A DNA stretch of 64,000 nt. Source: Halomonas sp. CUBES01. GTDB lineage: Bacteria; Pseudomonadota; Gammaproteobacteria; Pseudomonadales; Halomonadaceae. The stretch spans positions 124,001-188,000 of the forward strand of contig NZ_JAJLLW010000003.1 in NCBI RefSeq assembly GCF_020991005.1, in the 5' to 3' direction. This document shows positions 1-11,482 of this stretch, piece after piece (position 1 is the first letter of the stretch; the number at the start of each line of letters is the position of its first letter). A program made the translations under genes and the position numbers. Under the pieces are notes generated by a model, which made no database searches, was not told where the DNA came from, and saw only the letters and a list, made by a program, of their open reading frames with translations.

Positions 1-318
1 ACGCTGGTGGAGCCCTATGAGCTGCCCGGCCAGCGGCTTTATCATCTGGATCTTTACCGCCTGTCCGACCCTGAGGAACTTGAGTTCATTGGCGGTCGTG
101 AGGTGCTGGCCGACGATGCCCTGTGCCTGATCGAGTGGCCTGGCCGAGGGGAAGGCTGGCTGCCGGCGCCGGATATCCGCCTGCAGCTGGAAGTGGTTAA
201 TTCCGGCCGTCGAGCGCGACTGAGCGCCGGCAGCGACTTCGGTCACGGGGTGCTGGCTACCTTGCAGAACCGTCTGTCGGACTATCCCCAGCAGGATGGT
301 GTTTTTCAATGGTCGTAA
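1..318 (+). CDS. tsaE: TsaE, tRNA threonylcarbamoyladenosine biosynthesis ATPase (3' part)
   Basis: This is the C-terminal part of TsaE, the small ATPase that works with TsaB and TsaD to make N6-threonylcarbamoyladenosine (t6A) at position 37 of ANN-decoding tRNAs. The reading frame is open from base 1, so the start and the Walker A loop lie outside the window. Visible are family-typical blocks HLDLYRL (followed by DPEELEFIG) and CLIEWPGRGE. The stop overlaps the likely amiB start by 10 bp. The order tsaE-amiB-mutL-miaA-hfq-hflX is a classic gammaproteobacterial cluster, which supports the assignment. Confidence 0.9.
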   Translation, partial: TLVEPYELPGQRLYHLDLYRLSDPEELEFIGGREVLADDALCLIEWPGRGEGWLPAPDIRLQLEVVNSGRRARLSAGSDFGHGVLATLQNRLSDYPQQDGVFQWS

Positions 319-1802
319 CCGCAATGGTCACAAGGGTAAAGGCGATAAACAGACGCTCGATACGCCGGCGGGTATGTTGCGTCGTGGCGGTTCTGTCAGC
401 GAGTTTTGGCACGTCGCTTCAGGCCGCCACCGTCGAAGGCATGCGGCTCTGGGCAGCGCCGGATCACGCGCGGCTGGTGCTTGATCTGTCCGGCCCGGCG
501 TCGGCCAATGTGTTTTCCCTGGAGAGTCCTGACCGCTTGGTCATCGACCTTGACGAAAGTCAATTGGAAGCCGACCCGGACAGCCTGGCGTTGGACGACA
601 GTGCCATCAGCACCGTGCGTACCGGTACCCGTAACGGCAACGGACTGCGGGTCGTGCTCGAGCTCAACCGCGAGGTGGCACCGCGCCACTTTACCCTGAC
701 GCCCAACGATCAATACGGCCACCGGCTAGTGGTGGATCTGGAGTACCCCGGCGAAAGTGCGGTCGAAAACCCCATCGATCCCATCGAGGCCATGATTCGT
801 GATCAGGAGATGGAGGCACAGCGTGCGAGCGCCCGGTTGGGCGACCGTCAGCAGGCGTCGCCGCCAGCGGACGCGCCGAGGGGCTCTGAAGAAGCCAAGC
901 CGCACCCTAGGCGCGATATCATTATCGCGGTGGACGCCGGGCATGGGGGCGAAGATCCTGGGGCAATCGGCCCATCCGGCACCCGGGAAAAAGACGTCGT
1001 GCTGGATATCAGTCAGCGTCTGGCCAACACCATCAACGCAGTGGACGGCTTCAAGGCGGTGCTGATCCGCGACGGCGACTATTACCTGGGGCTGCGACAG
1101 CGTACCCAGCTCGCCCGGGAGCAGAAAGCCGACTTCTTCGTGTCGATTCATGCCGATGCCTTCAACAGCCCGCGTCCCCAGGGAAGCTCCGTGTATGCGC
1201 TGTCCCAGCGGGGCGCGACCTCGGAAACCGCGCAGTGGCTCGCCGATAGCGAAAATCGCTCCGACCTGATCGGCGGAGTGGACGGCAACCTGTCGCTGCG
1301 CGACAAGGATCAAGTGCTTCGCGGCGTACTGCTGGACTTGACCATGACGGCCACGCTCAACGATTCGTTGTCGATTGGCGGGCAGGTGCTGGATCAGCTC
1401 GGTCGGGTCAATCGGCTGCATAAATCGCGGGTCGAACAGGCGGGCTTCATGGTGCTTAAGTCGCCTGACATCCCCTCGCTGCTGATCGAGACGGGGTTTA
1501 TCTCCAATCCCGATGAAGAGCGGCGATTGCGGGATCCCGTCCACCAGCAACAGATCGCCGAGGCGGTCTTCAGCGGCTTGCAAAGCCACTTCGAACGCTA
1601 TCCGCCGCCGGCAAGCCTGCTTGCCTGGCAGCGGGATAATCAGCGCCGCCCGAGTGGCGACGAGTACCGTATTCAGTCCGGCGACACGCTCTCGGCGATT
1701 GCGGTGCGCCACGGGGTGCCGATCAACCAGCTCAAGCAAGCCAACGACCTCAACGGCGATGTCATCCGCGTGGGGCAAGTGTTGCGTATTCCCAGTTCAT
1801 GA
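309..1802 (+). CDS. amiB: N-acetylmuramoyl-L-alanine amidase with AMIN and LysM domains
   Basis: Periplasmic zinc amidase that cleaves the amide bond between muramic acid and the stem peptide, needed for septal peptidoglycan splitting. The 497-residue protein has a signal peptide (basic residues 15-21, hydrophobic core 22-38, likely cleavage after SLQA), an AMIN targeting domain (about 40-148), an Amidase_3 domain (about 203-430) and a C-terminal LysM domain (about 453-495, starting YRIQSGDTLSAIA). Zinc and catalytic residues are visible as H211 (DAGHGG), E227, H281 (SIHADA) and E394 (IETGF). A variable linker (about 160-200) separates AMIN from the catalytic domain. The ATG at 309 overlaps tsaE; ATG at 324 is an alternative. 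AmiB rather than AmiC is inferred from the LysM domain and the mutL neighbour. Confidence 0.95.
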   Translation: MVVTAMVTRVKAINRRSIRRRVCCVVAVLSASFGTSLQAATVEGMRLWAAPDHARLVLDLSGPASANVFSLESPDRLVIDLDESQLEADPDSLALDDSAISTVRTGTRNGNGLRVVLELNREVAPRHFTLTPNDQYGHRLVVDLEYPGESAVENPIDPIEAMIRDQEMEAQRASARLGDRQQASPPADAPRGSEEAKPHPRRDIIIAVDAGHGGEDPGAIGPSGTREKDVVLDISQRLANTINAVDGFKAVLIRDGDYYLGLRQRTQLAREQKADFFVSIHADAFNSPRPQGSSVYALSQRGATSETAQWLADSENRSDLIGGVDGNLSLRDKDQVLRGVLLDLTMTATLNDSLSIGGQVLDQLGRVNRLHKSRVEQAGFMVLKSPDIPSLLIETGFISNPDEERRLRDPVHQQQIAEAVFSGLQSHFERYPPPASLLAWQRDNQRRPSGDEYRIQSGDTLSAIAVRHGVPINQLKQANDLNGDVIRVGQVLRIPSS

Positions 1803-1808
1803 GGTGCC

Positions 1809-3719
1809 GTGTTGTCTGAAACAACGTCCGCTATGCCGCGCATACACGTCCTGGATCCCCGGTTGGCGAACCAGATTGCGGCCGGGGAGGTGGTCGAGCG
1901 TCCGGCATCGGTTACCAAAGAGCTGATCGAAAACGCCATCGATGCGGGCAGTCAGCGCATCGAGGTGGATATCGAAGCGGGCGGCGCGCGGCTGATCAAG
2001 GTGCGCGATGACGGTGTCGGCATTGGCGAACAAGACCTGCCGCTTGCGCTGGCGCGCCATGCCACCAGCAAGATTGATAGCCTGGAAGACTTGGAGGGCG
2101 TGAGCTCGCTGGGCTTTCGCGGCGAGGCCCTGGCCTCGATCAGTTCGGTGTCGCGTCTGGAGCTCATCTCCAACGCGGCGGACGACCCGCGCCAGGGCTG
2201 GCGCGTCGTGGCCGAGGGGCGGGGCATGGAAACACGCGTCACGCCAGCGCCGCACCCACGCGGCACCAGCGTTGCCGTACGCGACCTGTTTTTCAACACC
2301 CCGGCGCGGCGCAAGTTTCTGCGTACCGAAAAAACCGAATTCGCCCACGTGGAAGAGGCGTTCCGCCGCCAGGCGCTGTCGCGCTACGACATCGCCTGGA
2401 CATTGCGCCACAATCAAAAGGTGGTGCATCAACTGCCCGCAAGCCATTCGTCTTCCGCCAGCGAGCGGCGCATTGCCTCGCTGTTGGGCAACAACTTTAT
2501 CGAGCACGCGCGCTATATCGAGCGCGAAGCCGGGGCGCTGCGCCTGAGCGGCTGGGTGGGGTTGCCCACGCATTCCCGCGCCCAGGCGGATCAGCAGTAT
2601 TTTTTCGTCAACGGTCGCGTCGTTCGCGACCGACTGGTGGCCCATGCCGTTCGCCAGGCCTACCGCGACGTCCTGTATAACGGCCGCCATCCGGTCTTTG
2701 TGCTGTATCTGACCCTTGACCCCGATGTCGTTGATGTCAACGTTCACCCTACCAAGCACGAAGTGCGTTTCCGCGATGGCCGCATGGTGCACGACTTTCT
2801 GTATTCGAGCCTGCATCACAGCCTGGCAGACGCACGGCCAAACGACGGCGATACCCCGGAGGTGGCAGCATCCGAACCCGCGACCGCCGAGGAAGCGCCG
2901 GCGGACACGGCGCGCTGGCAGCAACAGGGCATGGCACTCGCGCCTTCCAGTGATCGCCATCCGGGTGGTGAGCGGGTGCGTCGCTTCATGCAGGGCTACC
3001 AGGCGTTACACCCTGACCACGAAGAGACGCTGCTGACGCCGCAAACCGGCGCGTCTCACAAGGCATCCGATGAGGCGCACGGAGCGGTGCGCGAAGCGCC
3101 CGTGGCCATGCCGGAGGCAGATCCGGCCAGCGCGCCGCCGTTGGGCTTTGCTCTCGGTCAGCTTCATGGCGTCTATATATTGGCGCAGAACGTCCACGGC
3201 CTGATCCTGGTGGATATGCACGCCGCCCACGAGCGGATTGTCTACGAGCGCATGAAAACCCAGCTGGCGGCGACCCGCGGGATCGACACTCAGCCGCTGT
3301 TGGTGCCCGTGTCGTTAGCCGCCAGTCACGCCGAAGTGGCCACGGTGGAAAGCGAACGCGATGCCATCGCCAAGTTGGGGGTCGAGCTGGATGTTGCCGG
3401 CCCCGAGACCTTGCTGGTTCGCCAGCTACCGGCCATGCTGGCCCAGGCAGACCCGGAGGCGCTGGTACGCGAGATGCTCGAGGAATTGGCGCGCTTTGGT
3501 CGCACGCATCAGGTCGAGGCACGGATTCACGAGCTGCTTTCCACCATGGCGTGTCATGGTAGCGTTCGGGCCAACCGGCGGCTGACCCTGGACGAAATGA
3601 ACGCGCTGCTGCGCGATATGGAACGCACCGAGCGCAGCGACCAGTGCAATCATGGACGACCCACCTGGACGCAGATGGATATGAACGCCCTGGATCGCTT
3701 GTTCATGCGTGGCAAATAG
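1809..3719 (+). CDS. mutL: DNA mismatch repair protein MutL
   Basis: MutL couples mismatch recognition by MutS to strand removal. The 636-residue protein has an N-terminal GHKL ATPase domain (about 9-340, with [17 protein letters not shown] and LGFRGEAL), a low-complexity linker (about 345-430) and a C-terminal dimerisation domain. The C-terminal domain carries [12 protein letters not shown] at residues 469-480, which fits the metal-binding DxHA(X)2E(X)4E motif of MutL proteins that nick DNA themselves; further conserved blocks MACHGSVRA and CNHGRPT follow. The start is uncertain: GTG 1809, TTG 1812 (better spaced from GAGGTG at 1801-1806) or ATG 1833, where the family core MPRIHVLDP begins. 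It lies 6 bp after amiB, so the genes are probably co-transcribed. Confidence 0.96.
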   Translation: MLSETTSAMPRIHVLDPRLANQIAAGEVVERPASVTKELIENAIDAGSQRIEVDIEAGGARLIKVRDDGVGIGEQDLPLALARHATSKIDSLEDLEGVSSLGFRGEALASISSVSRLELISNAADDPRQGWRVVAEGRGMETRVTPAPHPRGTSVAVRDLFFNTPARRKFLRTEKTEFAHVEEAFRRQALSRYDIAWTLRHNQKVVHQLPASHSSSASERRIASLLGNNFIEHARYIEREAGALRLSGWVGLPTHSRAQADQQYFFVNGRVVRDRLVAHAVRQAYRDVLYNGRHPVFVLYLTLDPDVVDVNVHPTKHEVRFRDGRMVHDFLYSSLHHSLADARPNDGDTPEVAASEPATAEEAPADTARWQQQGMALAPSSDRHPGGERVRRFMQGYQALHPDHEETLLTPQTGASHKASDEAHGAVREAPVAMPEADPASAPPLGFALGQLHGVYILAQNVHGLILVDMHAAHERIVYERMKTQLAATRGIDTQPLLVPVSLAASHAEVATVESERDAIAKLGVELDVAGPETLLVRQLPAMLAQADPEALVREMLEELARFGRTHQVEARIHELLSTMACHGSVRANRRLTLDEMNALLRDMERTERSDQCNHGRPTWTQMDMNALDRLFMRGK

Positions 3720-3779
3720 CCCTGTCAAGTGGCAAAGCAAGGCGTGGCTTTTTGATTGTTAGTGGAGTTTTACCAGCGC

Positions 3780-4718
3780 ATGGCTGATACACGCCCTTGG
3801 GCGATTTTTTTGATGGGGCCGACCGCCGCGGGCAAAACCGACACGGCCATCGCGCTGCACGAGCGGTTGGGGCACCAGCTGATCAGCGTTGACTCGGCGA
3901 TGGTTTACCGCGGGATGGATATCGGCAGCGCCAAGCCCAGTGCCGATGAGCTGGCCCGCGCCCCCCACCGCTTGATCGACATCCGTGACCCGGCAGAGCC
4001 GTATTCAGCGGCCGATTTTCGCTTTGAGGCGCTTGATGAGATGCGACAAATCAGCGCGGCGGGTCAGGTACCGCTGCTGGTCGGCGGTACCATGCTTTAC
4101 TACAAGCATTTGATTGAAGGCGTCGCTAATCTGCCTCCGGCCGACGCGGCCATTCGCCAGGATCTCGATGCGCGCTGGCAGAAAGAGGGGCTGGTGGCTC
4201 TGCACCGAACGCTTTCCGAGGTCGATCCGTCCTCGGCCCAGCGTATTCACCCCAATGACCCGCAGCGCCTGATGCGCGCCCTGGAAGTGTATTACGCCAG
4301 CGGGCGTCCGATGAGCGCCCTCTGGGCGGAGCAGCAGCCTGAAACCTTTCCCTGGCGGGTGCTGTCGATAGCGCTGTTGCCCGCAGAACGTTCGGTATTG
4401 CACCAGCGCATCGCACGCCGTTTTGAAACGATGCTGCAAGAGGGCTTGATAGATGAGGTCGCCGCCCTCAAACAACGAGATGACTTGCATGGCGATCTAC
4501 CCGCGATGAAAAGCGTTGGCTACCGACAGGTGTGGGAATACCTGGAAGGCCGCTATGATGACGATACACTGGCAGAGCGCGGCATCATTGCCACCCGCCA
4601 GCTCGCCAAGCGGCAGATTACCTGGCTCAGACGTTGGCCGTCGCTGCACTGGATCGATACGCTGCAGCCCAACGCCCTGGATAAGGTGCTGAAAATCGTG
4701 CGTGAAAGCAGCGCTTAG
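3780..4718 (+). CDS. miaA: tRNA dimethylallyltransferase MiaA
   Basis: MiaA transfers the dimethylallyl group of DMAPP to N6 of A37 in tRNAs that read codons starting with U, the first step to ms2i6A. The 312-residue protein starts MADTRPWAIFLMGPTAAGKT with the P-loop at about residues 13-20, followed by the substrate-binding DSAMVYRGMDIGSAKP block and AIKSVGYRQ-like MKSVGYRQVWEYL near the C terminus. ATG 3780 is chosen because it aligns with the family; a TTG at 3756 would add eight residues. GGAG lies 12 nt upstream, a rather long spacing. Length is normal for the family. It follows mutL and precedes hfq, the usual order. Confidence 0.96.
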   Translation: MADTRPWAIFLMGPTAAGKTDTAIALHERLGHQLISVDSAMVYRGMDIGSAKPSADELARAPHRLIDIRDPAEPYSAADFRFEALDEMRQISAAGQVPLLVGGTMLYYKHLIEGVANLPPADAAIRQDLDARWQKEGLVALHRTLSEVDPSSAQRIHPNDPQRLMRALEVYYASGRPMSALWAEQQPETFPWRVLSIALLPAERSVLHQRIARRFETMLQEGLIDEVAALKQRDDLHGDLPAMKSVGYRQVWEYLEGRYDDDTLAERGIIATRQLAKRQITWLRRWPSLHWIDTLQPNALDKVLKIVRESSA

Positions 4719-4855
4719 CGTAAGATAGAAGGCTCGTAAGTGATGTTTTCGAGTGGCCGAGTGAGCAGGCCTTTCGGGCAACGAGATGTCGGCGTAGCAC
4801 CAGTTGGGCACGCCATCCATAACCAACCCCCAACGACAGTTTTAGGGAGAGCAAC

Positions 4856-5104
4856 ATGTCCAAAGGGCAGTCCCTTCAAGACCCGTACCTGAACATTTTG
4901 CGCAAGGAGCGCATTCCGGTCTCTATTTTTCTGGTCAACGGCATCAAGCTGCAGGGCCAGATCGAATCCTTTGACCAGTTTGTCATCTTGTTGCGCAATA
5001 CCGTCAGTCAGATGGTTTATAAACATGCGATTTCAACCGTTGTGCCGTCGCGCAACGTACGGTTACCTGTACAGGATCCGGCCGCTCCGGACGCTGATGA
5101 GTAA
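4856..5104 (+). CDS. hfq: RNA chaperone Hfq
   Basis: Hfq is a ring-forming Sm-like protein that pairs small RNAs with target mRNAs. The 82-residue product has the Sm1 fold ([22 protein letters not shown]), the proximal-face uridine-binding residues of the family, and the Sm2 signature [12 protein letters not shown]. The C-terminal tail after about residue 70 is short and acidic, as in pseudomonads, rather than the long tail of enterobacteria. A good ribosome binding site (AGGGAGAG) sits 5-8 nt upstream. A 137 bp gap from miaA leaves room for a promoter, but I could not identify one. The hflX gene follows after 37 bp. Confidence 0.97.
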   Translation: MSKGQSLQDPYLNILRKERIPVSIFLVNGIKLQGQIESFDQFVILLRNTVSQMVYKHAISTVVPSRNVRLPVQDPAAPDADE

Positions 5105-5141
5105 TCCGTTGGGATATGCAGAACAGTCCATGAGGTATTGA

Positions 5142-6452
5142 TTGTTTTTTGAACGCCCCGAAGCCGGAGAGACGGCTGTCCTTGTTCACGTTGATTTTCA
5201 AGATGAACAAGCGCGTGAAGACCCGGGTGAGTTTCTGGAACTCGTGCGCTCTGCCGGTGCAGAGCCTGCGACGTTGCTCACGGCTAGCCGACATCGTCCT
5301 GACTCGCGCAGCTTTATAGGGTCAGGCAAGTTGGAGGAGCTGCGGGCAATGCTCGCAGCGCACGAAGCCGAACTGGTGATCTTCAATCATGGTCTGAGCC
5401 CCTCGCAGCAACGTAATCTGGAACGTGATCTCAAATGCCGTGTGCTGGATCGCACGGGGTTGATTCTGGATATCTTTGCACAGCGGGCGCGTACCCACGA
5501 AGGCAAGCTGCAAGTCGAACTTGCCCAGCTCGAATATGTATCCACGCGCCTGATACGCGGGTGGACGCACCTGGAGCGCCAGAAAGGCGGTATTGGCCTG
5601 CGCGGTCCGGGTGAAACCCAGTTGGAAACCGACCGGCGTCTGCTGCGTGGGCGTATCAAGTCGATTCATAAACGCCTCGACAAGGTACGCAGCCAGCGTG
5701 AGCAGAATCGCCGTGCCCGTGCGCGGGCCGAAATTCACAGTGTCTCGTTGGTCGGCTATACCAACGCAGGCAAGTCAACGCTCTTCAATGCGTTAACGCA
5801 ATCAAACGTGTATGCTGCCGACCAGCTGTTTGCAACGCTCGACCCAACGTTGAGGCGCCTGGAAATCGAAGACGTGGGGCCTGTGGTGATGGCTGACACC
5901 GTCGGCTTTATTCGGCATCTCCCCCACAAGCTCGTTGAGGCTTTTCAGGCCACGCTGCAGGAGGCCGCCGAAGCCACGCTGCTGGTGCACGTCATCGACG
6001 CGGCAGACCCTGATCGGGATCTCAACGTGGAGCAGGTCGAGCGCGTGCTTGAAGAAATTGGCGCCGATGACGTGCCGGTGCTGAAGGTCATGAACAAGAT
6101 CGACATTCTGGACAGCGCCCCGCGTATCGAGCGTGACGGCGAGGGGCTGCCTGAGGTTGTGTGGCTTTCGGCCCAGCAGGGCAAGGGCCTTGATCTGCTT
6201 CACGAAGCGCTTACCGAGCGCCTTGCCGGTGATGTCATCGGCTTTTCGCTGACGCTGTCCCCCGAGCAGGGCAAGCTGCGGGCAGGCCTCCATGAGCTCA
6301 ACGCTGTGCGTGAAGAAGCCTTTGATGAGCAAGGGCGCTCGGTGCTGGATATTCGCCTGCCGCGGCGTGACTTCAATCAGTTGATGGCGCAACTCGGCGA
6401 GCGCGCCAACACCTATCTGCCCGCCGAGCTGCGCGAAACGAAAGAGTGGTGA
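5142..6452 (+). CDS. hflX: Ribosome-associated GTPase HflX
   Basis: HflX is a translation GTPase that splits or rescues stalled ribosomes, notably under heat stress. The 436-residue protein has the N-terminal HflX domain (about 1-195, with HGLSPSQQRNLER, RTGLILDIFAQRARTHEGK and the GGIGLRGPGE glycine motif) and a G domain with P-loop GYTNAGKST at residues 205-213, DTVGF as the G3 motif and NKID as G4. The start is TTG 5142: GAGG lies 6 nt upstream and the protein aligns from MFFERPEAGE. It belongs to the hfq-hflX-hflK-hflC series. I see no obvious terminator before hflK. Confidence 0.96.
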   Translation: MFFERPEAGETAVLVHVDFQDEQAREDPGEFLELVRSAGAEPATLLTASRHRPDSRSFIGSGKLEELRAMLAAHEAELVIFNHGLSPSQQRNLERDLKCRVLDRTGLILDIFAQRARTHEGKLQVELAQLEYVSTRLIRGWTHLERQKGGIGLRGPGETQLETDRRLLRGRIKSIHKRLDKVRSQREQNRRARARAEIHSVSLVGYTNAGKSTLFNALTQSNVYAADQLFATLDPTLRRLEIEDVGPVVMADTVGFIRHLPHKLVEAFQATLQEAAEATLLVHVIDAADPDRDLNVEQVERVLEEIGADDVPVLKVMNKIDILDSAPRIERDGEGLPEVVWLSAQQGKGLDLLHEALTERLAGDVIGFSLTLSPEQGKLRAGLHELNAVREEAFDEQGRSVLDIRLPRRDFNQLMAQLGERANTYLPAELRETKEW

Positions 6453-6587
6453 CGCTTCGAGACAGTATCCGGAGTGCTCGGTTCGTGACCCAGCAAGCGC
6501 CGTATTGCAATAATACTAAATACGCGCTGCGGCCCTGTGTTAACGTCGGGGCAAGCGTGTGAGTGAATACCTCAGTGGAGACGAAGT

Positions 6588-7844
6588 ATGGCCTGGAATG
6601 AGCCTGGTGGTGGCAACCAGCATGACCCCTGGAGTGGTGGTGGCCGACGTGGCGGTAGCGACGGCGGTGGCAACCGTGGCGGAAACAACGACGGTGGTAA
6701 CGGCAACAAGGGAGGCAATAATCAAGGCCCTCCGGATCTTGATGAGGCCCTGAAAAAGTTTCAGGACAAGCTCAGCGGCGTGCTGGGCGGCGGCAAGAAA
6801 TCAGGCGGCGGTGGCAAGAAAGGCGGTGGCGGCGGCAAGCCTCGCAACGTCTTCGCGCTACCTGGGCTGCTGATTATCGTCGCGCTGGCGATCTGGGCCG
6901 CGATGGGCTTTTACGTAGTGGATCAATCCGAGCGTGGCGTGGTGCTTCGCTTTGGCGAATACCAGAATACGGTCACCCCGGGCCTGCAGTGGAACCCGCC
7001 GTTGATTGACGAAGTGCGCATGGTCAACGTCACCCGCGTACGCTCGCTGACCCAGACCCAGTCGATGCTGACCCGCGATGAAAACATCGTCGAAGTCGAA
7101 ATCTCCGCTCAGTACCAGGTGGCCGATCCGCGTAATTTCGTACTTAACGTCCGCGACCCGGAACTGTCGCTGGATAACGCGCTCGATTCCTCGCTGCGGC
7201 ACGTGGTCGGCGGCACCGACATGATCGATATCCTGACCTCGGGCCGTGAAATCCTGGGTAGCTCGGTAGCGAGCCGCCTGCAGTCCTACCTGGACAACTA
7301 CGGCGCCGGCATTCAGCTGCAGACCATCAACATCGAGTCCACCACTGCGCCTGAGCCGGTCATCGATGCCTTTGATGACGTGATTCGCGCCCGTGAAGAT
7401 CGTCAGCGTACGATTAACCAGGGCATCGCCTACGCCAACGCCATCATCCCTGAGGCTCAGGGGCAGGCGCAGCGTTTGATCGAACAGGGCCAGGGTTATC
7501 GCGAATCCGTCGTGGCTGAAGCGCAGGGTCAGGCCAACCGCTTCAATTCGCTGCTCGCCGAGTACCAGAACTCGCCCGATATCATGCGCGAGCGTATGTA
7601 TATTGAAGCCATTGAAGACGTCTTTGGCGAAACGCCCAAGGTGCTGCTGGATGTGAGTGATAACGCGCCGATGATGTATTTGCCGCTAGAGCAGCTGAAT
7701 CGTCGCCAGGGTGCCGCCGCCTCGCAGCAGGGCAACAGCGACGGCGTTGACCCCCAGGTGCTGGAAAGCCTGTCCAGCAGTAACAGCAGTAGCCAGAGTA
7801 GTTCCTCATCCAACAGCAGCGGCATCCGCAGGGAGGGCCGGTAA
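6588..7844 (+). CDS. hflK: FtsH modulator HflK, SPFH-domain membrane protein
   Basis: HflK and HflC form a large membrane complex that encloses and modulates the FtsH protease. The 418-residue protein has an unusually glycine-rich N terminus (residues 7-85, runs of Gly, Asn and Lys), one transmembrane helix (about 88-110) and an SPFH/band-7 domain (about 110-300) followed by a helical region. The tail (about 385-418) is a low-complexity serine stretch ending in IRREGR. GGAGACG precedes the ATG by a few nt. The TAA stop is immediately followed by the hflC ATG with no gap, so the two subunits are probably translationally coupled. Confidence 0.96.
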   Translation: MAWNEPGGGNQHDPWSGGGRRGGSDGGGNRGGNNDGGNGNKGGNNQGPPDLDEALKKFQDKLSGVLGGGKKSGGGGKKGGGGGKPRNVFALPGLLIIVALAIWAAMGFYVVDQSERGVVLRFGEYQNTVTPGLQWNPPLIDEVRMVNVTRVRSLTQTQSMLTRDENIVEVEISAQYQVADPRNFVLNVRDPELSLDNALDSSLRHVVGGTDMIDILTSGREILGSSVASRLQSYLDNYGAGIQLQTINIESTTAPEPVIDAFDDVIRAREDRQRTINQGIAYANAIIPEAQGQAQRLIEQGQGYRESVVAEAQGQANRFNSLLAEYQNSPDIMRERMYIEAIEDVFGETPKVLLDVSDNAPMMYLPLEQLNRRQGAAASQQGNSDGVDPQVLESLSSSNSSSQSSSSSNSSGIRREGR

Positions 7845-8729
7845 ATGATCAATAATCGTTCCCTGCTAATTGTCGGCGGCATCGCCGCCGTTGCGTGGCT
7901 TGCCAGCAACAGCCTGTATGTTGTCGATGAAACAGAACGTGCGGTCAAACTGCGCTTCGGTGAGGTCATCGAAGAGAACATTCAGCCGGGCCTGCACGTC
8001 AAAATGCCGATTGCGCAGACCGTGCGCACCTTCGATACCCGCCTGCTGACGCTGGATACCGACACCAGCCGCTATCTGACCCAAGAGCAGAAAGCGGTCA
8101 TTGTCGATTCCTACGTGAAGTGGCAAGTGGTCAATCCGACGCGCTATTACGAGGCCACCGCAGGGGATGAAATGATGGCGACGCGCCTGATTCAGCCCCG
8201 CGTTGACGAAAGCCTGCGCAACCAGTTTGGTCGCTTGAACCTTCAGCAGATTATCGCCGAGGAGCGCGACGACCTGATGGATGGTCCGACCGAAGAGCTC
8301 GACGCGCTGATGCGTGAAGAGCTCGGCGTGGCGATTCGCGATATTCGTATCAAACGTATCGATCTGCCGGACGACGTGTCAGCTGCGGTCTATGAACGGA
8401 TGCGCTCAGAGCGTGAGCGTGAAGCCCGTGAGTGGCGCGCTCAGGGTCAGGAAGAGGCTGAACGGATCCGGGCCAATGCGGATCGTCGTCGTCAGGTGCT
8501 GCTTGCTCAAGCCAGCGAACGCGCCGAGACGCTGCGTGGTGAAGGTGATGCCCAGGCCGCTGCGATCTTCTCGGAAGCCTATGGTCAGGATCAGGAGTTC
8601 TTTACGTTCTGGCGTAGCCTGAATGCCTATCGCGAGAGCTTCGCGGGCGATGACAACCTGCTGGTGCTCGAGCCGGATAGCGACTTCTTTCGCTACCTGC
8701 GCAGCGCCATGCCCGACGAAGACAGTTAA
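7845..8729 (+). CDS. hflC: FtsH modulator HflC
   Basis: Partner of HflK in the FtsH-regulating membrane complex. The 294-residue protein has one N-terminal transmembrane helix (about 6-24, LLIVGGIAAVAWLASNS), the SPFH domain beginning YVVDETERAVKLRFGE, and a long charged helix (about 185-240) rich in Arg, Glu and Ala, which in the family packs into the HflKC cage wall. Its ATG abuts the hflK stop. The gene ends before a strong terminator at 8798-8821, so it is probably the last gene of the hfq-to-hflC unit. Confidence 0.96.
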   Translation: MINNRSLLIVGGIAAVAWLASNSLYVVDETERAVKLRFGEVIEENIQPGLHVKMPIAQTVRTFDTRLLTLDTDTSRYLTQEQKAVIVDSYVKWQVVNPTRYYEATAGDEMMATRLIQPRVDESLRNQFGRLNLQQIIAEERDDLMDGPTEELDALMREELGVAIRDIRIKRIDLPDDVSAAVYERMRSEREREAREWRAQGQEEAERIRANADRRRQVLLAQASERAETLRGEGDAQAAAIFSEAYGQDQEFFTFWRSLNAYRESFAGDDNLLVLEPDSDFFRYLRSAMPDEDS

Positions 8730-8743
8730 GCCATTGGCGTAGG

Positions 8744-8764
8744 CCCCGTCGGACACCGGCGGGG
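8744..8764 (+). other. Hairpin downstream of hflC
   Basis: CCCCGTCGG and CCGGCGGGG form a 9 bp stem with one G-U pair around an ACA loop, 14 bp after the hflC stop. Only a short TT follows, so it may stabilise the mRNA 3' end or assist the stronger terminator downstream. Confidence 0.5.
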
Positions 8765-8797
8765 TTCAACGCGTCACAAAACGTGGTAGACTTTATT

Positions 8798-8821
8798 AAC
8801 CGGGCGCAGCCCGGTTTTTTT
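8798..8821 (+). terminator. Rho-independent terminator between hflC and hisZ
   Basis: AACCGGGC and GCCCGGTT form a perfect 8 bp stem around GCA, followed directly by a run of seven T (8815-8821). It closes the hflKC transcript. It lies only 52 nt before hisZ, and a further hairpin (GGCCC 8824-8828 with GGGCC 8838-8842) lies in between, so an attenuator role is conceivable but unproven. Confidence 0.85.
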
Positions 8822-8873
8822 GTGGCCCTACGTTATTGGGCCTTCATTATTGTCGTCTCGCAGGATTGTTTAC

Positions 8874-11362
<2,489 letters not shown>

Positions 11363-11417
11363 TCGCGATATCGACGCCCATGGCGTGTTGGTCTTTTAGG
11401 TAGCGAGTGAAAGAGAG

Positions 11418-11441
11418 GGGGCGACGGGGTCGCCCCTTTTT
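11418..11441 (+). terminator. Rho-independent terminator after purA
   Basis: GGGGCGAC (11418-11425) pairs with GTCGCCCC (11429-11436) around GGG, followed by five T. It ends the hisZ-purA transcript; the converging btuR gene lies just beyond. Confidence 0.85.
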
Positions 11442-11482
11442 GCATCCGTTTGCTTCTTGTGTCCGTTAGTGCTCAGCCCGGT

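Noticed and set aside
726..2960. Long open frames antisense to amiB and mutL
   Set aside because: Both lie opposite conserved genes with full family motifs and have no credible protein features.
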